Below are positions 5,302 to 9,487 of a stretch of 9,487 bases of DNA, piece after piece. This DNA comes from Spirochaetales bacterium (GTDB taxonomy: Bacteria > Spirochaetota > Spirochaetia > ARS1246): NCBI GenBank assembly GCA_018644745.1, contig JABGPX010000834.1, positions 1 to 9,487 of the forward strand, read 5' to 3'. How positions within the stretch are numbered: the stretch's first letter is position 1; each line of letters opens with the position of its first letter. The position numbers and the translations under genes are program-made. Under the pieces are notes generated by a model that did no database searches, had not been told where the DNA came from, and worked only from the letters and a program-made list of their open reading frames with translations.

Positions 5302-6363
5302 ATGGCAACTCGCCTCCGCAAATATGCCGCTGTAAATGCTAAGCTTCGAACAAAAATGAGCAGGTTTCTCGATACTGCTGATTTTGCGAGACTCATAAAA
5401 TCAGAGTCTATAGAATCGGCTCTATCATTCCTCGCCGCATTCGGCTATAAGAATCTCACCGCGGCGTATGAGTCTGGTCGCAAAATTCAGGCATGTGAAT
5501 ACGAGATGATAACAGCCGAAATTGCCGATCTTTCTGAGATTCGTAAATTTGTTTCGGGTGAAGTGCTTAATTTTGTCGATGCTCTCACCATCCGCAACGA
5601 AATACAGACACTTAAGATGGTTCTCCGGTTATGGTTTGAAAATACCGTCACGAAAACAGTAAGCTCCCGAGACGAGAGATTTATTTTCAAGGGATATTCT
5701 AAAGTGCCTGTCGATTTGATCATCGAGGCTCCTGACATCGATTCTGTGGTGCGCGCTCTCGCGGGAACGCCTTATCAGCGTATTCTCAATGACAATAAGG
5801 CATATTTTGCAGCAGACAGCACATTATTCAGGATTGAAATCGCCCTGGACAACCATTTTTATCATCAATTGGCGGAAGCGGCTGCGCATCTCAGTAAAGG
5901 CGATAGGGACATTGCTCGAAAACTTCTGGGCGTAGAAATTGACATGGAAAATTTGGACAGGATTCTCCGGTTTAGGGATTTGATTGGACTATCAGCCGCG
6001 GAAAGCTCTTCTTTGCTGATCCCTGTTGAAGACGGAGCAAATGCCGCGAAAATGCGAGGCCTATTCGCCTCCGGAGATTCCGCGGAGATAGTGGAAAAAT
6101 ATATAACCGGTAGATATCGTGGCCTGACTCCCTTGCTCGGAACAAAATCCGCGAATAAATATACAAAACACCTTATCCTCGAACGCATCATGGATGAGGT
6201 GGTATCGCTCGAAATAAGGCGGGTACTTACCGCGTATCCCTTTACACTCGGGATAATTCTCTCGTATTTTATATTAAAGCGTAGAGAGACACGAAGGATC
6301 AAACTCGTACTCAATGGAATTTTCTACGGCCTTGATGAAGATAGGATACAAAACCTTCTATGA
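5302..6363 (+). CDS. V/A-type ATPase subunit C (AC39 / Vma6 / NtpC-like)
   Basis: This 353-residue helical cytoplasmic protein corresponds to the funnel-shaped socket that joins the central shaft (D/F) to the membrane rotor ring. The family's three-part repeat of helical bundles shows as an N-terminal segment AAVNAKLRTKMSRFLDTADF with L-rich helices, a middle segment KAYFAADSTLFRIEIALDNHFY (residues about 165-190; family members have a similar stretch leading to the DxxNL element), and DMENLDRILRFRD (about 214-226), which matches the D-x-x-N-L-x-x-I/L-x-R signature of this family. The length is normal (Thermus about 320, yeast Vma6 345). ATG 5302 has AGGA 10 bases upstream. The stop overlaps the subunit I start as ATGA. 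In the operons I know best (Thermus, Enterococcus) C lies after K and E; here it precedes I. Confidence 0.9.
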   Translation: MATRLRKYAAVNAKLRTKMSRFLDTADFARLIKSESIESALSFLAAFGYKNLTAAYESGRKIQACEYEMITAEIADLSEIRKFVSGEVLNFVDALTIRNEIQTLKMVLRLWFENTVTKTVSSRDERFIFKGYSKVPVDLIIEAPDIDSVVRALAGTPYQRILNDNKAYFAADSTLFRIEIALDNHFYHQLAEAAAHLSKGDRDIARKLLGVEIDMENLDRILRFRDLIGLSAAESSSLLIPVEDGANAAKMRGLFASGDSAEIVEKYITGRYRGLTPLLGTKSANKYTKHLILERIMDEVVSLEIRRVLTAYPFTLGIILSYFILKRRETRRIKLVLNGIFYGLDEDRIQNLL

Positions 6364-8393
6364 TAGTTCCAACACCGATGAAACAGCTGATCGCGGTTGT
6401 GCTTGAAAGCGACGTTGACACGGTAACGCGGGCACTCCTCGATGCAGGCCTTATGCATTTTGTAAATCTGCAGACCCTCGCCGGCGACAAAGGCAGCCAA
6501 CTCAAACCATTGTCGCGGTCGGATACATCCAGATCGGTAGATGAAACCCTCACACGTATTGAAGAACTGCTTCTTACCATCCCATTCAACCCCCGAGAAG
6601 AATTGGCGCTGGATATACAGAAACTCTCGGTTGTTGATCCGGAAAAAGGTCGGAATACGGTCAATACCATTCTTGAAGAACTGAAAGGGTTTCATACCCA
6701 GATATCTCTGAATGAAGAGGAACTAAAGCGTCTTTCAGATATTCGTAGTCAGGTGCAGCTTTTCGGGAATCTAAAACCTACAGGCAGCTCTCAATACTCA
6801 TATCTGCAGATGCAAACGGGAACAGTCTCCGAGGAAAACGCTGAGAATCTCTTCTCGGAAGTCAGCAGTCTCCCGGCGGTTTCTCTTGATGTTGGAACAT
6901 CACCGGGTTTGCGGCAGATTTTTCTCATCAGTATGAAAAAGGACGAGAAGAAACTCGACGGTATACTCGACCGCTATGAATGGCAGGAAGTAAAACTCGA
7001 GGATGATCCACAGGAGGTGGGCGAAAAAGCGGCAGCAGATCTGGATTCCAGAATACAAGCACTGAAGGAGTCATCCGCGGAGGTGAATCTGGCAATTCAC
7101 GACGCGGTCAGTTCCAAGCGTGTTATTTTGGTTGATCTCTGGTCAAACCTCCGGATGAACCAGCTTTATGGCCGCATCCAATCTTTTTTCTCCCGAACTA
7201 CAAGGACCATACTTTTCTCCGGATGGGTCCCGGCAAACAAGGAAAAGGAACTTACGTCGATTATCCGGTCCTCATGTGCTTCCGACTGTTTTCTGGAATG
7301 GCAGAATGCCCCTTCCGGGTCCGACGAATCGGTTTCAGAAGTTCCGGTTCAGCTTAAAAACCCCGGCTTTCTCAAACCTTTTGAAATGCTCGTTAATAAC
7401 TATGCAGTGCCGACATACGGATCAATAGATCCAACACCTTTTGTGAGTGTCGCATATTTAGTTATGTTCGGCCTCATGTTTGGTGACGCCGGTCATGGGC
7501 TTGTTCTGCTTCTAGCCGGGCTTATTGGAAAGCGGATGTACAAGAAAGAGAATAATATCAAGCAGCTTCTCACCCTGCTCTGCTACTGCGGTGTATCGGG
7601 AATTATTGCAGGTGTTCTTTTCGGCTCGTATTTTGGATTTCAGATTATCAAACCTCTATGGTTCGATTTCCATAGTATTGTGTCCGGCCACAGCGGCGGA
7701 GAACTGGTCTCATCAATCTATGATGTGCTTGCTATATCAATTTATTTTGGTATTGCTGTAATTGGTATGGGCCTGATACTGAACTGGATAAATCTCATAA
7801 AGAAGCAGCATTGGTTCGACCTTTTTTACAATAAAGCGGGTATCATCGGCGGCTTTATCTATGCCGCCGGCATCTGGGCGACCAGGTATTTCATCGCTCA
7901 CAATTATAAAGAATTGCCTGATAGCAGACTGCTATTTCTGCTTATCGGTATTCCCGTACTACTACTAGCTTTCAAGGCACCGCTCAAACATATCGTCGAT
8001 TCCAGGAATGGAAAAAATGAGAAACTTCACCTTCTTTCGTTTGTCGATTTCTTCATGGAATGGATAGTGGAGCTCCTAGAAATTTTCTCAGGCTATCTGG
8101 CAAATACGCTCTCATTTATGAGGATCGCGGGGCTGGGTATCGCTCATGAGGCTCTTCTAATCGCCTTTTTCCAAATCGCCGGGATGGCCTCAAAGAACTC
8201 GTTGGCACGCCCCGGACCCATTATCATTCTCGTAATCGGAAATGTTCTCATAATCGGACTCGAAGGATTATCCGCCGGGATTCAATCCTTGAGATTAAAT
8301 TATTATGAGTTTTTCTCAAAATATTTCGTCGGATCAGGCCGAGTTTATAATCCGGTCTCATTACGATCTACCCCAAAAGGAGACAAGGTATGA
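6360..8393 (+). CDS. V/A-type ATPase subunit I (membrane stator, a-subunit homologue)
   Basis: This 677-residue stator forms the two half-channels that carry ions to and from the rotor ring. The N-terminal half (about 1-345) is cytoplasmic and rich in coiled coil, and it anchors the peripheral stalks. The C-terminal half (about 360-660) has about eight membrane helices. Family motifs are MFGDAGHGL (373-381), YCGVSGIIAGVLFGSYFGF, and TLSFMRIAGLGIAHEAL. In the last of these, R588 matches the essential arginine of yeast Vph1 (Arg735) and H596 keeps the same 8-residue spacing to its histidine. The C-terminal GNVLIIGLEGLSAGIQSLRL and YYEFFSKYF are also typical. The length matches Thermus and Enterococcus homologues (about 650-665). 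The start ATG overlaps the stop of C, and its own stop overlaps the start of K (both ATGA), so translation is probably coupled. No key residue is missing. Confidence 0.97.
   Translation: MIVPTPMKQLIAVVLESDVDTVTRALLDAGLMHFVNLQTLAGDKGSQLKPLSRSDTSRSVDETLTRIEELLLTIPFNPREELALDIQKLSVVDPEKGRNTVNTILEELKGFHTQISLNEEELKRLSDIRSQVQLFGNLKPTGSSQYSYLQMQTGTVSEENAENLFSEVSSLPAVSLDVGTSPGLRQIFLISMKKDEKKLDGILDRYEWQEVKLEDDPQEVGEKAAADLDSRIQALKESSAEVNLAIHDAVSSKRVILVDLWSNLRMNQLYGRIQSFFSRTTRTILFSGWVPANKEKELTSIIRSSCASDCFLEWQNAPSGSDESVSEVPVQLKNPGFLKPFEMLVNNYAVPTYGSIDPTPFVSVAYLVMFGLMFGDAGHGLVLLLAGLIGKRMYKKENNIKQLLTLLCYCGVSGIIAGVLFGSYFGFQIIKPLWFDFHSIVSGHSGGELVSSIYDVLAISIYFGIAVIGMGLILNWINLIKKQHWFDLFYNKAGIIGGFIYAAGIWATRYFIAHNYKELPDSRLLFLLIGIPVLLLAFKAPLKHIVDSRNGKNEKLHLLSFVDFFMEWIVELLEIFSGYLANTLSFMRIAGLGIAHEALLIAFFQIAGMASKNSLARPGPIIILVIGNVLIIGLEGLSAGIQSLRLNYYEFFSKYFVGSGRVYNPVSLRSTPKGDKV
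8377..8382 (+). promoter_or_regulatory. Strong ribosome-binding site AAGGAG of subunit K
   Basis: AAGGAG lies 7 bases before the K start at 8390, inside the end of the subunit I gene. The other operon genes have weak or poorly spaced sites (C: AGGA at 10; I: AGGA at 13; F: GAG at 5; G/H and E: none clear). The strong site fits the need for many K copies per enzyme. Confidence 0.75.
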
Positions 8394-8761
8394 ATGAACA
8401 ACAGAAGGATTTCAAACGCAAAGCGAGTTTCAGCTTTTTGGTGGTGATCGGATTTATGCTGATATTCGGCCTATTTTCCGTTTCAGGAGTTTTAGCCCAG
8501 TCCGGCGAGGCTGAAGCAAGTGTTGAGGTCAGCGACGGTCAGTCCGAAATAGCCAAGTTTGGCCTCATTGCGGCAGCAATAGCTTTTGGATTCGGTGCAA
8601 TCGGCGCGGGAATTGCTATTGCAAATGTCGGAGCCGCTGCGATGGCAGCCATCGGCGAAAAGCCCGAAATTGCTAGCCAGGCCCTAATTTTTATCGCCCT
8701 TGCCGAAGGTCTGGTCGTATTTGGTTTTATCACTGCGTTGATGATTCTCGGTAAATTTTAG
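8390..8761 (+). CDS. V/A-type ATPase subunit K (rotor-ring proteolipid, c-subunit homologue) with signal peptide
   Basis: This 123-residue ring-forming subunit carries the ion through the membrane. Residues 1-36 look like a cleavable signal peptide: KDFKRK, a long hydrophobic stretch (FLVVIGFMLIFGLFSVSG) and a VLA/QS site after A36. A short acidic segment follows (37-55), then one two-helix hairpin: helix 1 (about 57-88, Gly/Ala-rich GAIGAGIAIANVGAAA), a polar cytoplasmic turn GEKPEIAS, and helix 2 (about 97-121) with the ion-binding E106 in IALAEGLVVFG. The ring protomer is therefore a single hairpin with one Glu, not the duplicated four-helix form. I see no Gln in the helices and Ala, not Ser/Thr, before the Glu, so Na+ ligands like those of Enterococcus NtpK are not obvious and proton coupling is the likelier reading (inference). 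The ATG overlaps the stop of I; subunit F follows after 7 bases. Confidence 0.95.
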   Translation: MNEQQKDFKRKASFSFLVVIGFMLIFGLFSVSGVLAQSGEAEASVEVSDGQSEIAKFGLIAAAIAFGFGAIGAGIAIANVGAAAMAAIGEKPEIASQALIFIALAEGLVVFGFITALMILGKF

Positions 8762-8768
8762 AGCTGAT

Positions 8769-9074
8769 ATGCGTTATTTTTCCATCGGCGATGAAGATAC
8801 AGTTCTAGGTCTCAATCTCGCGGGAGTTGAGGGCGCTATTGTTCACAATCCTCAGGAAGCATCTGATGCCTTCGACGCAGCAATCGAAGACAGAGAAATC
8901 GGAATAATAGTTATCACCGAAAGGATCGCCGAACTCATACGGTCCCGAGTGGACCGCTTTATCTTCGCCGAACAGTTTCCGCTGATCCTCGAGATTCCGG
9001 ACAGAGCAGGCAAGCTTGAAGGTAAACCCGGTTTGCGTGAAATGGTGAACAACGCGATAGGAATATCTTTGTAG
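8769..9074 (+). CDS. V/A-type ATPase subunit F (central stalk)
   Basis: This 101-residue protein is the small Rossmann-like central-stalk subunit that binds subunit D and modulates rotation. The N-terminal GDEDTVLGLNLAGVEG (residues 7-22) is the family signature. It is followed by the alternating strands and helices IGIIVITERIAELIRSRVD and FPLILEIPDRAGKLEG typical of the fold. The length matches Thermus F (about 104) and NtpG (about 103). ATG 8769 follows the K stop by 7 bases, with GAG 5 bases upstream. It ends 2 bases before subunit E. Nothing is missing or unusual. Confidence 0.95.
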   Translation: MRYFSIGDEDTVLGLNLAGVEGAIVHNPQEASDAFDAAIEDREIGIIVITERIAELIRSRVDRFIFAEQFPLILEIPDRAGKLEGKPGLREMVNNAIGISL

Positions 9075-9076
9075 CT

Positions 9077-9487
9077 ATGAGCGGAGAAAACCCCCGAAAA
9101 CAGATAATTGATGGGATATTAGCTGAAGCAGAGGAAGAATCGGCGCGAATTCTAAAAGAAGCGGAAAATGCAGCCCAGGATACGGCAAAGTCTGCGGCAA
9201 ATCAGCTTCAGAAAGTTGCGGCGGATGCGGAGGCATCCGCCGATGAACAGGTTGGCCGAATCGAAACCGCTGCGAGAACCAGACTCGAAGCGGCGGAGCG
9301 CAGGATTGGGCTGGAAACGAGAGAAAAGCTCTATTTTGATCTTACATCCAGCGCGCTTGTGAAGCTTCACAATAGTATCGACACTCCAATGTACCAGGGT
9401 ATTATCTCATCCTGGATAATCGAAGCAGCGCTGGGACTCAGAGCGACTTCCGTGAAAGTAAACTGCTCCCAGGAAGAAAAGGCGATT
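9077..9487 (+). CDS. V/A-type ATPase subunit E (peripheral stalk), N-terminal 137 residues (gene cut by window end)
   Basis: An open frame runs from ATG 9077, 2 bases after the subunit F stop, to the window edge. It begins MSGENPRKQIIDGILAEAEE. Residues about 8-85 are a long Ala/Glu/Arg-rich coiled coil (AEEESARILKEAENAAQ, RIETAARTRLEAAERRI). A globular start follows (REKLYFDLTSSALVKLHN, YQGIISSWIIEAA), as in subunit E, which pairs with G/H and caps the A3B3 head. Usual length is about 190-200 residues, so roughly 55-65 residues lie beyond the window. There is no clear Shine-Dalgarno site; translation probably depends on coupling to F. Subunits A, B and D are expected downstream. Confidence 0.88.
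   Translation, partial: MSGENPRKQIIDGILAEAEEESARILKEAENAAQDTAKSAANQLQKVAADAEASADEQVGRIETAARTRLEAAERRIGLETREKLYFDLTSSALVKLHNSIDTPMYQGIISSWIIEAALGLRATSVKVNCSQEEKAI

Noticed and set aside
5865..6314. 149-codon open frame on the minus strand
   Set aside because: It lies wholly opposite the well-supported subunit C gene, its Ser/Arg-rich product looks like an antisense shadow, and no family is recognisable.
6311..6695. Two overlapping minus-strand open frames of about 120 codons
   Set aside because: Both are shadows of the subunit C/I junction and the start of subunit I, with no ribosome-binding site or recognisable family.
1..9487. Mobile element, phage, CRISPR or toxin-antitoxin system
   Set aside because: No transposase, integrase, terminal inverted repeats, spaced direct repeats or toxin-antitoxin-like gene pairs were seen; all large frames belong to housekeeping or metabolic families.

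Overview
The window is bacterial chromosomal DNA of roughly even GC content, densely coded, with no insertion sequences, tRNA/rRNA genes, CRISPR arrays or phage genes that I can see. The best guess for the host is a free-living or commensal spirochaete-like bacterium. The grounds are a V/A-type ATPase operon, a stand-alone UVR-motif protein of a kind I remember from spirochaetes, and free use of TTG/GTG starts. This assignment is inference; no 16S or other strict marker is present.

Layout. Bases 1-224 (+) hold the 3' end of an L-ribulose-5-phosphate 4-epimerase gene (araD type). It converges on, and overlaps by 8 bases, a two-gene minus-strand unit (217-2087): a UVR-motif protein followed by a D-threonine aldolase/D-serine dehydratase-like PLP enzyme, coupled by a TTGA stop/start overlap. 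Divergent from that unit, across 75 bases, are a very clear SMUG1-type uracil-DNA glycosylase (2163-2894, +) and a GlcD/D-2-hydroxyacid dehydrogenase-like flavoprotein (2930-4507, +). The flavoprotein gene overlaps by 4 bases the 3' end of an unrecognised 110-residue minus-strand gene (4504-4836).

The right half (4969-9487, +) is a V/A-type ATPase operon in the order G/H - C - I - K - F - E, cut by the window edge inside E. Subunits A, B and D are expected downstream. Genes are packed with 4-base ATGA overlaps (C/I and I/K) or gaps of 2-7 bases. G/H and E form the peripheral stalk, I is the membrane stator that carries the half-channels and the essential arginine, K is the rotor-ring proteolipid, C is the socket joining ring to shaft, and F is the central stalk. 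K has an N-terminal signal peptide and the strongest ribosome-binding site of the operon.

The two divergent gaps (2088-2162 and 4837-4968) each contain overlapping, opposite-facing -10-like hexamers, which suggests shared bidirectional promoter elements. No stretch over 300 bases lacks a gene. I do not see strong evidence for a wholly new system. The items most worth a second look are the SMUG1/UVR-motif divergent pair, the symmetric -10 elements, the V-ATPase gene order and leader, the signal-peptide K subunit and the 110-residue unknown.
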